Assembly: GCA_943788495.1 (NCBI GenBank)
Contig: CALSQO010000002.1
Location: forward strand, 496,001-560,000
DNA: 64,000 nucleotides
Direction of reading: 5' to 3'
Source: UA16 sp905478895
Lineage (GTDB): Bacteria; Bacteroidota; Bacteroidia; Flavobacteriales_D; Sanyastnellaceae
Shown here: piece after piece, positions 26,487 through 36,250 of the stretch
How positions within the stretch are numbered: position 1 is the stretch's first letter
Layout of the letters: each line of letters opens with the position of its first letter
Notes under the pieces: model-generated
What the model was told of the DNA's origin: nothing
Database searches by the model: none
Seen by the model: only the letters and a program-made list of their open reading frames with translations
Made by a program: the position numbers and the translations under genes

Positions 26487-27287
26487 ATGCCGCATCTACG
26501 CTCTCCAATTCGCACCATTGACTACATCGAACAATGGTTGAAAGATTACCATACCAAAGCAGGAACGGCGGGATGGGTCGTCGGTGTGAGCGGTGGAATT
26601 GATTCAGCCGTGACTTCTTCGCTCTGCGCGCGCACGGGATTGCCCACTTTGTTGGTGGAAATGCCCATTCACCAGCATGCAGATCAGGTGGGCCGGGCCC
26701 AAGAGCATATTCGTTCGTTGCAAGCGCAATATGCGAATGTCACAGCCGAGACGGTTGATTTGACGGGAGTTTATGAAAGCTTGGTTTCTGCGCTTCCCAA
26801 TGATTCAGATCATTCAAACGGTCTAGCCTTGGCCAATTCACGCGCCCGAATCCGGATGACTGCTTTGTATGCATGTGCCGCGCAGCAAGGGGCATTGGTC
26901 GTTGGTACCGGTAACAAAGTAGAAGACTTTGGCGTCGGTTTTTATACGAAGTATGGCGATGGTGGAGTGGATTTGAGTCCCATCGCAGACCTCATGAAGT
27001 CCGAGGTATTTGCCCTTGGGAAAGCACTGGACGTGGTCGATTCCATTCAAGAAGCCCCGCCGACCGATGGGTTGTGGGGGGATGATCGCACGGATGAGGA
27101 CCAGCTTGGCGCCTCCTATGCCGAATTGGAGTGGGCCATGCACCAGGTGGATTCGTCGGATCAAAATTGGTCTGCCCGTGAATACGAGGTAATGGCGATC
27201 TACCGGAAATTAAATCAGGCGAATCAACATAAAATGCAGCCCATTCCGGTGTGTGTATTGCCCGAGGATTTCCGATCAACGGATTGA
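26487..27287 (+). CDS. nadE: NH3-dependent NAD(+) synthetase NadE
   Basis: A 266-residue ATP pyrophosphatase-type enzyme that amidates deamido-NAD to NAD. SGGIDS at 35-40 is the PP-loop; GTGNKVEDFGVGFYTKYGDGGVDLSPIADL is the deamido-NAD/ATP-binding segment. There is no N-terminal glutaminase (CN-hydrolase) domain, so ammonia is the direct nitrogen donor. Its place near gldB/gldC is a recurring Flavobacteriales arrangement. It converges with the Asp-box protein gene 2 bases away. Confidence 0.95.
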   Translation: MPHLRSPIRTIDYIEQWLKDYHTKAGTAGWVVGVSGGIDSAVTSSLCARTGLPTLLVEMPIHQHADQVGRAQEHIRSLQAQYANVTAETVDLTGVYESLVSALPNDSDHSNGLALANSRARIRMTALYACAAQQGALVVGTGNKVEDFGVGFYTKYGDGGVDLSPIADLMKSEVFALGKALDVVDSIQEAPPTDGLWGDDRTDEDQLGASYAELEWAMHQVDSSDQNWSAREYEVMAIYRKLNQANQHKMQPIPVCVLPEDFRSTD

Positions 27288-27289
27288 CC

Positions 27290-30211
27290 TTATTCTTCTT
27301 CTTTGGCCTTTATGCTCAGCTTTGTTGCGTGTTCTTCCGATGTTCCTTTCCAGATGAGTCGGTAATCACCCAAACCTAGGAAGTCCGAATCAGCGTTCAC
27401 GCGCATCGGGATTTTTGCGCGTTGCCAACCTTTCTGCATTTGCACGGCGTCGGCCAAGAGGGTTCGGTTGCCAACGGAATCTTCAGCCCACCAAGCGCCA
27501 GTCGCTTCATTGGGAAAAAAGCAATCCAAATCCGCGGCAATGGAAGCCGGTTCTTGCCAAGACCAACCGCGTTCTCCCCAGCTTTCACGCCAGGTGATTG
27601 CGACCAAGGTGTCCAATTCAAGTGCTTTCGGGGCAGCCTCGATCCAGCTTTGATTGGCCGGCCATTGTTCCAAAAGTTGATCGAAGTCGAGCACCCAAAT
27701 GCTGCGGCCATGCGTACCGATGACCAATTCATTTTCACGCTCTTGAATCACAAGATCGTGGACCGGCACCTTCGGTAAATCCGGGTGTAAGACACCCCAA
27801 GTCGCTCCTGCGTCAAGGCTGGCATAGGCGCCTCCGTCGGTTCCGACAAAGAGCAGGTCTGCATGCGAGTCAGATTCAATGATGGCATTGACGGGTTCAC
27901 CGGGGATGCCATACAAATCGGATGGAGTTCCTAAGCGCTCCCACGTCCTGCCGTCGTTCTCCGTGACAAAGACGTACGACTCAAAATGGTCCAGCCGGTA
28001 ACCGTTGAGGGCGACGTAAAGTCGTTGCTTGGCGTGGTGGCTCCAGAGCACTTCGCTGACCCATAAGGTTTGTTCTTTTTCTGAGTTTTGTGGCACGGGA
28101 GAGCTCAGGCTGGTCCAGCTGTACCCACCGTCTCGACTCACTTGGATCAGACCATCATCGGTGCCAATGGCCAACTGTCCAAACCGCAGCGGACTCTCAT
28201 GCAGGCTTGTGATGGTGCCAAAGGGAACATTGCCAGGAACGCTGCCTCGGGTCAGGTCGCCGCTCAATGTTTCCCATTGACCTCCTTGGTCAAACGAACG
28301 ATGCAGCCGATTGGATGCCATGTACAGGATATCGGGTTGGTGGCGGCTGAGCCAAATGGGCGTTTGCCAATTCCAGCGCAATGGCGTTTCACCCAGTTCG
28401 TGTTGTGGGTGCAGGCTATTGTACTTTCGACTTCGGCGGTCTTGCCGACTGTACCAGCCAAATTGAGAGCCGGAAAACACCACATCGGGATCGCGAGGAT
28501 CTACTTCCACTTGCATGCCATCGCCACCACCAATCATCTTCCAACCGTACTGTCCGTTTTGTTGCCATCCCGGCGACGCTTCGTACTGCGAGGAACCGAC
28601 CCAAGTGCCATTGTCCTGAAGTCCACCGTAGATATTGTAGGGGTTCGCATTGTCCACTTCAATCGCATAAAACTGTCCCACTGCCGGGCTGTTGCATTTT
28701 ATCCAATGCGCGCCGCCATCCCACGATATATTGATGCCTCCATCGTTGCCGTTGATGAGGTGTTTTGGATTCGAAGGATTGGACCAGAGGAAGTGGTGAT
28801 CGACGTGCACATTGGCCGCTCCAATTGAATGCCATTCATTTCCACCGTCATTGGATTCGAGTAATGGAACGCCGGCAATCCACAGGTGATCGGGGTCTGT
28901 GGGGTCCACTTGAATCAACCCGAAATAATACCCATAGGTGTAACAGACATTTTCCAATGGATCGGTGTGCGTGCGCTCCCAGTTCGTTCCTGATGATGGC
29001 TTCAGTCGATAAACTTCAGCGCCTGCAATTTCCGCTTCAAATAAGGCCTTATTCCCATCTGTCAGGTAATCATGCAGTGATTCGGGCTCCAAATCACCCT
29101 TTTCTACCTGATCAAAAATGGCGTGGGCCGTCAATTCTTCGGGGAAGTTGTTGTCTACCAGGAAAGCATTGAGCAATGCGGTGTCCAATTGGCCAAATTC
29201 GAGTCGGTTCATGCCGATGAATGCATCGGCTCGGTAGCCTTCCGTATCATCCTTCTCGGAGGGCATTGGTGTTTGATTGTCCAATAAGGCATAGAGCTGT
29301 GCGCCCTCGCTGTTATTCCCGCCGGGATAAAAGGAGAGTCCAATGCGTCCTGTAAATTCGGATTGGGGAAATCCTTCAATGGCAGACAAGTCCTGCCAAG
29401 AATCACCTCCATCGCTCGATTCCCAAATGCGGCTCCCGGGACCGTTGCCTTGAAAATCCCATGCGCGGCGTGTTCGGTCCCACGTTGCGGCAAAAAGATG
29501 TTGTGCATCATTGGGGTCCATGATGAGGTCTACCGCACCGGCCAATCCATGAATGCCTTGCACCTCGAGTGTTTTTTGCCAGGATTTTCCGCCATCTAAA
29601 GTGCGGTAAATCCCTCCTGAGTGATTGGCAGAATACAGGGGTCCAAGCGCAGCAACGTGCGCCACATCCCGATTGTTGGGGTCCAAAACGATTCGGCCGA
29701 TGTGCTGGGTTTCGGGCAAGCCAAGGTGTTCCCAGGTCATGCCTTGGTCATCGCTCGCGTAAACACCTGTGCCGGCATACGAACTGCGGGATGAATTGAC
29801 TTCTCCTGTGCCGACCCAAATGCGCTTTGAAGACGCGTGATAGGCGACCGCTCCGAGCGTGATGCTCAAGGCATCATCAAATAGCGGCTCAAAACTCGTG
29901 CCGTTGTTTTCGGTGTACCACAAACCTCCGGAGGCATATGCTACATAAAATGACCGGCCATCAGCACCCGCCAGCGCAACGTCCGCAACCCGACCGCTCA
30001 TGACGGATGGGCCAACATTGCGCAGGGGCAATCCTGCTGTCCAGGTGTTTTCGGAGGCACTTCGGACTTCTTCCTGAGCTGCCATCCGATGTTCGGCCGT
30101 AGTCGGCGTAAGCCAGTTTTTGGATCGATTGCGTTGCGCGTTTGCAGATTCTCCAAAAATGAAAATGGAAGCAAGTGCTAGTGCAATCGTGGGAAAGAGA
30201 GGGACGTTCAT
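27290..30211 (-). CDS. exported sortilin/Vps10-like protein with Asp-box (BNR) repeats
   Basis: A 973-residue protein with a signal peptide (FPTIALALASIFIFGESANAQ). Repeated Asp-boxes mark beta-propeller blades: YASDDQGMTWEHL, YRTLDGGKSW, WESSDGGDSW, LESNDGGNEW, QVSRDGGYSWTSL, VTENDGRTWERL and YASLDAGATWGVL, among others. The family is annotated as Vps10/sortilin-like or 'glycosyl hydrolase', but sialidase catalytic residues are not apparent and the function is unknown. No T9SS sorting domain is seen at the C-terminus. Its start overlaps the MazG-like gene by four bases. Confidence 0.85.
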   Translation of the reverse strand: MNVPLFPTIALALASIFIFGESANAQRNRSKNWLTPTTAEHRMAAQEEVRSASENTWTAGLPLRNVGPSVMSGRVADVALAGADGRSFYVAYASGGLWYTENNGTSFEPLFDDALSITLGAVAYHASSKRIWVGTGEVNSSRSSYAGTGVYASDDQGMTWEHLGLPETQHIGRIVLDPNNRDVAHVAALGPLYSANHSGGIYRTLDGGKSWQKTLEVQGIHGLAGAVDLIMDPNDAQHLFAATWDRTRRAWDFQGNGPGSRIWESSDGGDSWQDLSAIEGFPQSEFTGRIGLSFYPGGNNSEGAQLYALLDNQTPMPSEKDDTEGYRADAFIGMNRLEFGQLDTALLNAFLVDNNFPEELTAHAIFDQVEKGDLEPESLHDYLTDGNKALFEAEIAGAEVYRLKPSSGTNWERTHTDPLENVCYTYGYYFGLIQVDPTDPDHLWIAGVPLLESNDGGNEWHSIGAANVHVDHHFLWSNPSNPKHLINGNDGGINISWDGGAHWIKCNSPAVGQFYAIEVDNANPYNIYGGLQDNGTWVGSSQYEASPGWQQNGQYGWKMIGGGDGMQVEVDPRDPDVVFSGSQFGWYSRQDRRSRKYNSLHPQHELGETPLRWNWQTPIWLSRHQPDILYMASNRLHRSFDQGGQWETLSGDLTRGSVPGNVPFGTITSLHESPLRFGQLAIGTDDGLIQVSRDGGYSWTSLSSPVPQNSEKEQTLWVSEVLWSHHAKQRLYVALNGYRLDHFESYVFVTENDGRTWERLGTPSDLYGIPGEPVNAIIESDSHADLLFVGTDGGAYASLDAGATWGVLHPDLPKVPVHDLVIQERENELVIGTHGRSIWVLDFDQLLEQWPANQSWIEAAPKALELDTLVAITWRESWGERGWSWQEPASIAADLDCFFPNEATGAWWAEDSVGNRTLLADAVQMQKGWQRAKIPMRVNADSDFLGLGDYRLIWKGTSEEHATKLSIKAKEEE

Positions 30212-30549
30212 TTCAATTTTGGATTGTTGATGTGACGTTTGGCATCGCGTGTGCTTTTCTTCTTCATATTGGTGCGAAAAGCTTCGGTAAGGTCAATGCC
30301 CGTTTGATTGGCAAGTGCCATCAGTACCCAGAGTACGTCGGCCATCTCATCGCCGAGGTCGGCGTTTCGGTCGGATTCCTTTTCGCTTTGTTCGCCGTAG
30401 CGTCGGGCGATGATCCGAGCCAATTCACCGACTTCTTCCGTGAGAATTGCGAGGTTGGTGAGTTCGTTGAAGTAGCGCACACCTGTCGTGGTGATCCATT
30501 GGTCTACTTCTTCCTGGAGATCGCGCAAACTCGAAGCTTCGTTATTCAT
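30208..30549 (-). CDS. MazG-like nucleotide pyrophosphohydrolase
   Basis: A 113-residue all-alpha NTP-PPase. The metal-binding helices are visible as NLAILTEEVGELARIIARRYGE (ExxE) and LGDEMADVLWVLMALANQTGID (ExxD). Single-domain enzymes like this hydrolyse dNTPs or NTPs, often as house-cleaning enzymes. ATG 30549 was chosen because it overlaps the dtd stop (ATGA); an in-frame ATG 24 bases upstream would sit inside dtd. The stop overlaps the next gene's start by four bases. Confidence 0.88.
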   Translation of the reverse strand: MNNEASSLRDLQEEVDQWITTTGVRYFNELTNLAILTEEVGELARIIARRYGEQSEKESDRNADLGDEMADVLWVLMALANQTGIDLTEAFRTNMKKKSTRDAKRHINNPKLK

Positions 30550-30998
30550 GATTTGTTTTTGGTATCGATCCAAATGGTCACAGGGCCATCATTGATAATT
30601 TGAACTTGCATATCAGCGCCAAATTTTCCGGTCGCAACAGGGGGTTCGGTCAACTCATCCATGGTCGCTACGAACGCTTCATACAAGGGGATGGCGTGTT
30701 CGGGCCGTGCGGCACGAATGAAGCTGGGACGAGTGCCTTTCTTGGTGGAAGCGTGCAAGGTGAATTGGCTAACAATCAACACTTCTCCGGAGATGTCAAT
30801 CAGGGATTCATTCATTTTGCCATTGGCATCTGTGAAGATGCGCATCCCCGCAATCTTTTTGGCGAGCCAATTGACGTCTTCTGGGTTATCTGCCTCTTCA
30901 ATGCCGACAAGGATCATCAAGCCGCGGTTGATTTTCCCGCAAATGACGCCATCGATGGAGACGGAGGCTTCGGATACCCTTTGAATGACTGCGCGCAT
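30546..30998 (-). CDS. dtd: D-aminoacyl-tRNA deacylase
   Basis: A 150-residue homodimeric enzyme that frees tRNA from D-amino acids (and glycine mischarged to tRNA-Ala). It starts MRAVIQRVSEASV, has SQFTL at 77-81 and NDGPVT at 136-141; the Gly-cisPro of the latter is the chiral-proofreading element. ATG 30998 gives the universal family N-terminus. It heads a three-gene overlapping set: dtd, MazG-like, Asp-box protein. Confidence 0.95.
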   Translation of the reverse strand: MRAVIQRVSEASVSIDGVICGKINRGLMILVGIEEADNPEDVNWLAKKIAGMRIFTDANGKMNESLIDISGEVLIVSQFTLHASTKKGTRPSFIRAARPEHAIPLYEAFVATMDELTEPPVATGKFGADMQVQIINDGPVTIWIDTKNKS

Positions 30999-31149
30999 GG
31001 TGCTGCAAATTACAACAAGCACAAAGATGCGTGCACGCCATTCACAGCTTGGCAAAAACTCGTGGACAATTGGTGGTAAATCGGGTGCTTTTTAACGGTG
31101 AAAAAAATGGTCTTCAACTTAATTTTACAGGCTTAACGAAAATTTCGCC

Positions 31150-33393
31150 ATGAACGCCTCCACTGCGCCAGCTACTTTGGAACAAGCCCAGGAAATGGGA
31201 CTGACGCCCGATGAATTTCAAAAGATTCAAGAGATCCTCGGTCGCGTGCCCAATTTCACGGAAATGTGCATCTACTCGGTGATGTGGAGTGAGCACTGTT
31301 CGTATAAGAATTCCATCAAATACCTCAAGACGCTTCCGAAAGAGGGTGAGCATATGCTGGTGAAAGCGGGAGAGGAGAATGCTGGGATTGTTGACATTGG
31401 GGACGGATTGGGTTGTGCTTTTAAAATCGAATCGCACAATCACCCTTCCGCTTTGGAGCCATACCAGGGCGCGGCCACAGGGGTCGGGGGAATCAATAGG
31501 GACATTTTTACCATGGGAGCGCGTCCGATTGCGCAGCTGAATAGTTTGCGTTTTGGGGATTTGAGTCATCCGCGCACGAAATGGTTGCTCGAGGGTGTTG
31601 TGAAAGGCATTGGCGATTACGGCAACAGCTTTGGTGTTCCCGTGGTAGGTGGTGAGGTGTTTTTTGATCCCTGCTACCAAGTAAATCCTCTCGTGAATGC
31701 CATGTCTGTGGGGATTTTAGAAACAGACAAAATCATCAGTGCGACCGCTTCAGGCGTTGGGAATGCCGTCTACATAGTGGGGTCGGCCACGGGTAAGGAT
31801 GGCATTCAAGGTGCTTCATTTGCTTCGAAAGACATCACCGCAGACAGTGCAAATGATTTGCCGTCGGTGCAGGTAGGTGATCCATTTCAAGAGAAGTTGT
31901 TGCTCGAGGCTACACTGGAACTCGCCGCTACGGATGCGGTTCGGGGCATGCAGGACATGGGAGCTGCGGGCATCACGTGCTCCACTTCTGAGATGTCTGC
32001 AGCGGGGGAAGTGGGCATGGATATTCACCTGGATGAAGTGCCGTTGCGGCAAGATGACATGCAACCGTTTGAAATACTGCTCAGCGAATCCCAAGAGCGG
32101 ATGTTGGTCGTCGTTGCCCAAGGTCAAGAGTCATTGGTGGAAGGGATTTTTGAAAAGTGGGACCTGCATGCGGTTCGAATTGGAGTGGTGACGGAGGGAA
32201 ATCAATTGCGCTATTTCAAAGGAGGAGAGTTGATTGCCGAGGTGCCGGCTGACACCTTGGTTTTGGGTGGTGGTGCTCCTGTTTATGATCGCGAGTTCTC
32301 AGAGCCAGCCTGGTTCGCTGATGCACAAGCGTGGGACGCATCCAGTGTGCCCGTCCCGACTTTGAAAGAAGCCCAAGGCATTGCGGAACAGCTGATTGAA
32401 TTGCCCAACATCGCATCGAAGCGTTGGGTTTGGGAGCAATATGACAGCATGGTAGGGACCTTGAATCGTGGTACGAACCGTCCATCGGATGCAGGGGTTG
32501 TCAGTGTCCGAGGAACGAAAAAAGCACTTGCCTTGACCGTTGACTGCAATGCGCGCTACGTCGAAATGGACCCGGAAGTAGGAACAGCGATTGCTGTCGC
32601 GGAGGCGGCTCGAAACATCACATGCAGTGGAGGCACACCGAGTGCAATCACCAACTGCCTCAATTTTGGCAATCCCTACAATCCGGAAGTGTATTGGCAG
32701 TTTGTCAAAGCCATTGAAGGGATGAGCCGCTCGTGCCGATTCTTCAATACGCCTGTGACGGGCGGCAATGTCAGTTTTTACAACCAATCGGCGAAACCCG
32801 ATGGGAGCGCCGTTGCCGTATTTCCAACGCCAACCATCGGCATGGTTGGAATTATCGAAGACAGCGACCACCATATGTCGCTCAATTTCAGCGAGAAAGG
32901 GGAATTGATTTTTATGCTCGGCGCATCAACCAATTGCATCAATGCATCGGAATACTTGAGCAGCATTGTTGGGGTAAAACGTTCACCCGCGCCACATTTT
33001 GACTTGGAAGCGGAAGGGAAGGTACAAGGCTGTGTGCGCAAAGCCATCGAACGCGGTTGCATTGAAGCTGCGCACGATGTTTCGGACGGAGGTCTATTCG
33101 TGACTTTGCTGGAAATGGCGATGCCCAAGGGACTGGGGTTCGATGTTGTCACCGACGATGACATTCGATTGGATGCTTTTCTCTTCGGAGAAGGGCAAGG
33201 GCGCATTGTGATCAGTTGCAAAGAAAATCAGCAGGATCGTCTCCTTGATTTGATCGAAGAATTTGACATCCCGATTGTACTGTTGGGCCATGTGACCAAA
33301 GGAAAGATTCATGTTGATGGTGAGGCGTTTGGGTTTTGTCAAGAATGGCGAAACACCTACGACAATGCGTTGGAAGAAGAGTTGATGGATTGA
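31150..33393 (+). CDS. purL: phosphoribosylformylglycinamidine synthase subunit PurL
   Basis: A 747-residue enzyme of the fourth purine-synthesis step (FGAR to FGAM with ATP and ammonia). The short form is shown by the length and lack of a C-terminal glutaminase domain, so separate PurQ and PurS should exist elsewhere in the genome. Motifs: SHNHPSALEPYQGAATGVGGINRD, RGMQDMGAAGITCS, and the second-half repeat NCLNFGNPYNPEVYWQF and HDVSDGGLFVTLLEMA. Transcribed alone or with the PASTA gene downstream (70-base gap). Confidence 0.96.
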   Translation: MNASTAPATLEQAQEMGLTPDEFQKIQEILGRVPNFTEMCIYSVMWSEHCSYKNSIKYLKTLPKEGEHMLVKAGEENAGIVDIGDGLGCAFKIESHNHPSALEPYQGAATGVGGINRDIFTMGARPIAQLNSLRFGDLSHPRTKWLLEGVVKGIGDYGNSFGVPVVGGEVFFDPCYQVNPLVNAMSVGILETDKIISATASGVGNAVYIVGSATGKDGIQGASFASKDITADSANDLPSVQVGDPFQEKLLLEATLELAATDAVRGMQDMGAAGITCSTSEMSAAGEVGMDIHLDEVPLRQDDMQPFEILLSESQERMLVVVAQGQESLVEGIFEKWDLHAVRIGVVTEGNQLRYFKGGELIAEVPADTLVLGGGAPVYDREFSEPAWFADAQAWDASSVPVPTLKEAQGIAEQLIELPNIASKRWVWEQYDSMVGTLNRGTNRPSDAGVVSVRGTKKALALTVDCNARYVEMDPEVGTAIAVAEAARNITCSGGTPSAITNCLNFGNPYNPEVYWQFVKAIEGMSRSCRFFNTPVTGGNVSFYNQSAKPDGSAVAVFPTPTIGMVGIIEDSDHHMSLNFSEKGELIFMLGASTNCINASEYLSSIVGVKRSPAPHFDLEAEGKVQGCVRKAIERGCIEAAHDVSDGGLFVTLLEMAMPKGLGFDVVTDDDIRLDAFLFGEGQGRIVISCKENQQDRLLDLIEEFDIPIVLLGHVTKGKIHVDGEAFGFCQEWRNTYDNALEEELMD

Positions 33394-33463
33394 GCATCTT
33401 ACCCGGTCGCCGGTGCGCATTCAGCAAGCAAAACAATTTGAATTAAATGCCGTTAAAAAAGCG

Positions 33464-34258
33464 ATGAAACAGTGGTTCCTTTTTCTCTTTAGTCGCTCTT
33501 TTTTCAAGTCGCTTGTCCGGCTTGGAGCCGTCTGGTTATTCATGATCGGGGGACTTTGGTTTTATCTCAAATTTTACAGTCGGCCAGGAGCTATTCAGGA
33601 CCTGCCCAATTTAAAGGGGATGACGCTGAATGAAGTGCAGAAGAAGTTGGATTCGCTGGGACTAGAAACCATTCACCTGGACAGTATTTACAGCCGCAAT
33701 GGAAAACCATTTCAAGTAATCGAGCAGGTTCCTCCTCCAGGTTCAAAAATTAAGTCAGGTCGGCGCATTTATGTGACCACTTACCGGAGCACGCCGCCTT
33801 ACGAGAGTATTGGTGTGGAGGAAGGTCAGGAGCCTGGAATTGCTCGGATTATACTAGAGAACAAGGGGTTTGAGGTCGAAGATGTACTGGAGCCCAATGT
33901 TGCGCTTGTTGGGAGAGTGATTCGAATCGAAAATAGCAAAGGGGAGGTGTTGAGTGCAGATCAGAAGATGCCGAAGGGATCCGCATTGCGTTTGATTTCG
34001 GGGACCACGACGGATGAGTTGGTTTCTGTTCCCAATCTCGCGGGGCTCACGTTGGAGAAAGTCAGGGCGCGCTTGACGGAAGCCAAACTCAGTTTAGGTC
34101 TCGTTGAATACGCTCCTTCTGTGGAAGATGAAGGAGATTCATTGAAGGCGAAAGTGTTGGAGCAGCACCTGAAGCCTTCTGCGCGAAAAACAGTCGCTGC
34201 TGGCACCGAAATTGATTTGTACCTTGGACTGCGCTGGGATTCGGGAAGGCAGGAATGA
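33464..34258 (+). CDS. PASTA domain-containing membrane protein
   Basis: A 264-residue protein: a short cytoplasmic N-terminus, one membrane helix (LVRLGAVWLFMIGGLWFYL, about 16-34), and three PASTA domains in the periplasm. The repeats open with LPNLKGMTLNEVQKKLDSLGL, then a central one ending LISGTTTDELVSV, and VPNLAGLTLEKVRARLTEAKL. PASTA domains bind peptidoglycan or beta-lactam-like groups. No kinase domain is attached, in contrast to PknB. Start 33464 was preferred to an in-frame ATG 51 bases upstream, because it gives the usual short N-terminus. Confidence 0.82.
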   Translation: MKQWFLFLFSRSFFKSLVRLGAVWLFMIGGLWFYLKFYSRPGAIQDLPNLKGMTLNEVQKKLDSLGLETIHLDSIYSRNGKPFQVIEQVPPPGSKIKSGRRIYVTTYRSTPPYESIGVEEGQEPGIARIILENKGFEVEDVLEPNVALVGRVIRIENSKGEVLSADQKMPKGSALRLISGTTTDELVSVPNLAGLTLEKVRARLTEAKLSLGLVEYAPSVEDEGDSLKAKVLEQHLKPSARKTVAAGTEIDLYLGLRWDSGRQE

Positions 34259-34287
34259 ATACATTGATCCTTATAGAATAGCTGAGC

Positions 34288-36246
34288 ATGCGAAAAGGAA
34301 GTCGAATGAGTTGGATGTCGGGTTGGGTGGCCTGTATTTTGATGATGGGTGTTGGTCCGATTTGGGCACAATCGCTGCAGCCACAGGAAATTGAGCGGGA
34401 CTTGCTCTACATGCCCATGGAAGAGGCTGCTCTGAGCGATTTGCGGCCGTCAAGCTTTGCGGGCATGAACCACCGAGGCAGTGCGCTGTCGTTGCCTTTT
34501 TTCGATGACTTTTCGACGCCCTCCATGCCTCTTTCAGATGGCACACTTCCGGGCTTTGAAGCTTTTCAACGCTGGGAGACCGGGTCGGCAAGACGGACAG
34601 AAACGTTCGCGCTCAATGCCCCGACCATTGGTGCAGCGACATTGGATGGATTGAACCGATTTGGTGAACCCTACAATTTCGTCGAAGTGAATACCCCAGG
34701 CTGGTGCGATACACTGACTTCGCTGCCCATTGCCTTGAATGGGTATTTCCCGGAGTCCAACGTTTACTTGATGTTTCACTACGAAGCTGGCGGGCGAGGG
34801 AATGCGCCAGATGTTGGTGAGGACTTTTTGGTGCTTGAGTTTAAATCTACGGATGATGTGAGTGGAGAAGTCTTTTGGACAGAGGTATGGTCTTCGGATA
34901 GCACAGCAACGAATGCCTTTGAGCGGGTTTATGTGCCGGTGAATGAATTTCCATACCTGGTGAATGATTTTCAATTCCGCTTCAGGAATTTCGGAGCGCT
35001 TGCTGGAAATGTTGACCTCTGGCATTTGGATTATTTGTTGCTCGATGATCAAATTGTTCCAGCCGAATTTGACGTGGTGAGCGAAGTGGCCATTGTCGAA
35101 CCGGTAACAACTTTGCTGCGTGATTTCACTCGAATGCCATGGAATCACTTCATCGCCAACCCCGCATACTACATGCGCGACAGTTTGCTGATGCAGCAAC
35201 GGAATTTTGGAACCCAAGCCGACAACATCAATTGGGGTTTTTCAATCGATTATGAAGGAGACGTGAACGTCTACGAAACCACGGTGCAAAACACGAATGT
35301 TCAGCCGCTGACCCCGTTCAACACGACGCTTTACGTCGGCAACAATCCATTGGGAGAGAATTTTGTCTTTGATTCGGAGGTGGCAGACACCACCGCCACG
35401 TTTGCGGTTTCGGTTTGGCAGAGTTCGATTGGTTTGTTGCACACCGAGAAAGTTGGCGTCCCAGACAATGATAGCATTGTATTTCATCAAGTTTTTGAGA
35501 ATGATTTCGCGTATGATGACGGCACTGCCGAAAAGGCATATGCACTCACGGCTGCCGGGGGTAAAATTGCGGTTCGTTATGCACTTGAAGTACCTGATAC
35601 CTTGTTAGGGTTGGCCGTTCATTTCACGCCCTACTACACCAATTCGGACGATGAAACATTTTTGTTACGGGCTTGGGAAGACGACGATGGGGTTCCTGGC
35701 GACCAGCTTATCGAGAATTACCAGTTTCACTCCCCGCAATATTTCAATGACGGGTTCGATCTTTTTGCGTTCTACGAATACGATGATCCAATCCCCGTAA
35801 CCGGAAATATCCATGTAGGCATCGTTCAGGCCGCCGAAGTCGGACTCAATTTTGGGTTGGACAAGAACACCAATTCAAATGTGGGTCAGCTTCATTATTC
35901 CCTCGGGCTTGGGGGCAGCTGGTTAAATTCGGAAATCGAAGGGTCCGTGATGATTCGTCCTGTGCTTCGAGCGAACAAAACAGAGGTTTGGAATGCCATC
36001 GCCGACGGTGCTATTTCTTCGGCACCGGAACTTCGGGTTTATCCGAATCCGGTCAATGGGACCGTTTGCCAGGTGGAAGTGCCGGCCGCTGCAGAATGGC
36101 AACTTTGGAGCGCCTCCGGCAAGCTGATTCAAACAGGTCGTTGGCCAGCACAAGGGGTGTACACGTGTGATCTATCAGGGCTGTCCGCTGGGCTCTATGT
36201 GCTGATGAATAATGCAGGTCACAGCGTGCAAATCCTACGCAATTAA
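34288..36246 (+). CDS. T9SS type A sorting domain-containing secreted protein
   Basis: A 652-residue exported protein with a signal peptide (WVACILMMGVGPIWAQ). The large middle part carries beta-rich segments but no enzyme family I recognise. The last about 75 residues form a T9SS type A sorting domain: LRVYPNPVNGTVCQVEVP, ASGKLIQTG and LSGLSAGLYVL. It should be exported by the T9SS encoded from 40.5 to 46.4 kb and anchored or released at the surface. The start is 29 bases after the PASTA gene; rluD follows after 4 bases. Confidence 0.82.
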   Translation: MRKGSRMSWMSGWVACILMMGVGPIWAQSLQPQEIERDLLYMPMEEAALSDLRPSSFAGMNHRGSALSLPFFDDFSTPSMPLSDGTLPGFEAFQRWETGSARRTETFALNAPTIGAATLDGLNRFGEPYNFVEVNTPGWCDTLTSLPIALNGYFPESNVYLMFHYEAGGRGNAPDVGEDFLVLEFKSTDDVSGEVFWTEVWSSDSTATNAFERVYVPVNEFPYLVNDFQFRFRNFGALAGNVDLWHLDYLLLDDQIVPAEFDVVSEVAIVEPVTTLLRDFTRMPWNHFIANPAYYMRDSLLMQQRNFGTQADNINWGFSIDYEGDVNVYETTVQNTNVQPLTPFNTTLYVGNNPLGENFVFDSEVADTTATFAVSVWQSSIGLLHTEKVGVPDNDSIVFHQVFENDFAYDDGTAEKAYALTAAGGKIAVRYALEVPDTLLGLAVHFTPYYTNSDDETFLLRAWEDDDGVPGDQLIENYQFHSPQYFNDGFDLFAFYEYDDPIPVTGNIHVGIVQAAEVGLNFGLDKNTNSNVGQLHYSLGLGGSWLNSEIEGSVMIRPVLRANKTEVWNAIADGAISSAPELRVYPNPVNGTVCQVEVPAAAEWQLWSASGKLIQTGRWPAQGVYTCDLSGLSAGLYVLMNNAGHSVQILRN

Positions 36247-36250
36247 TCCC

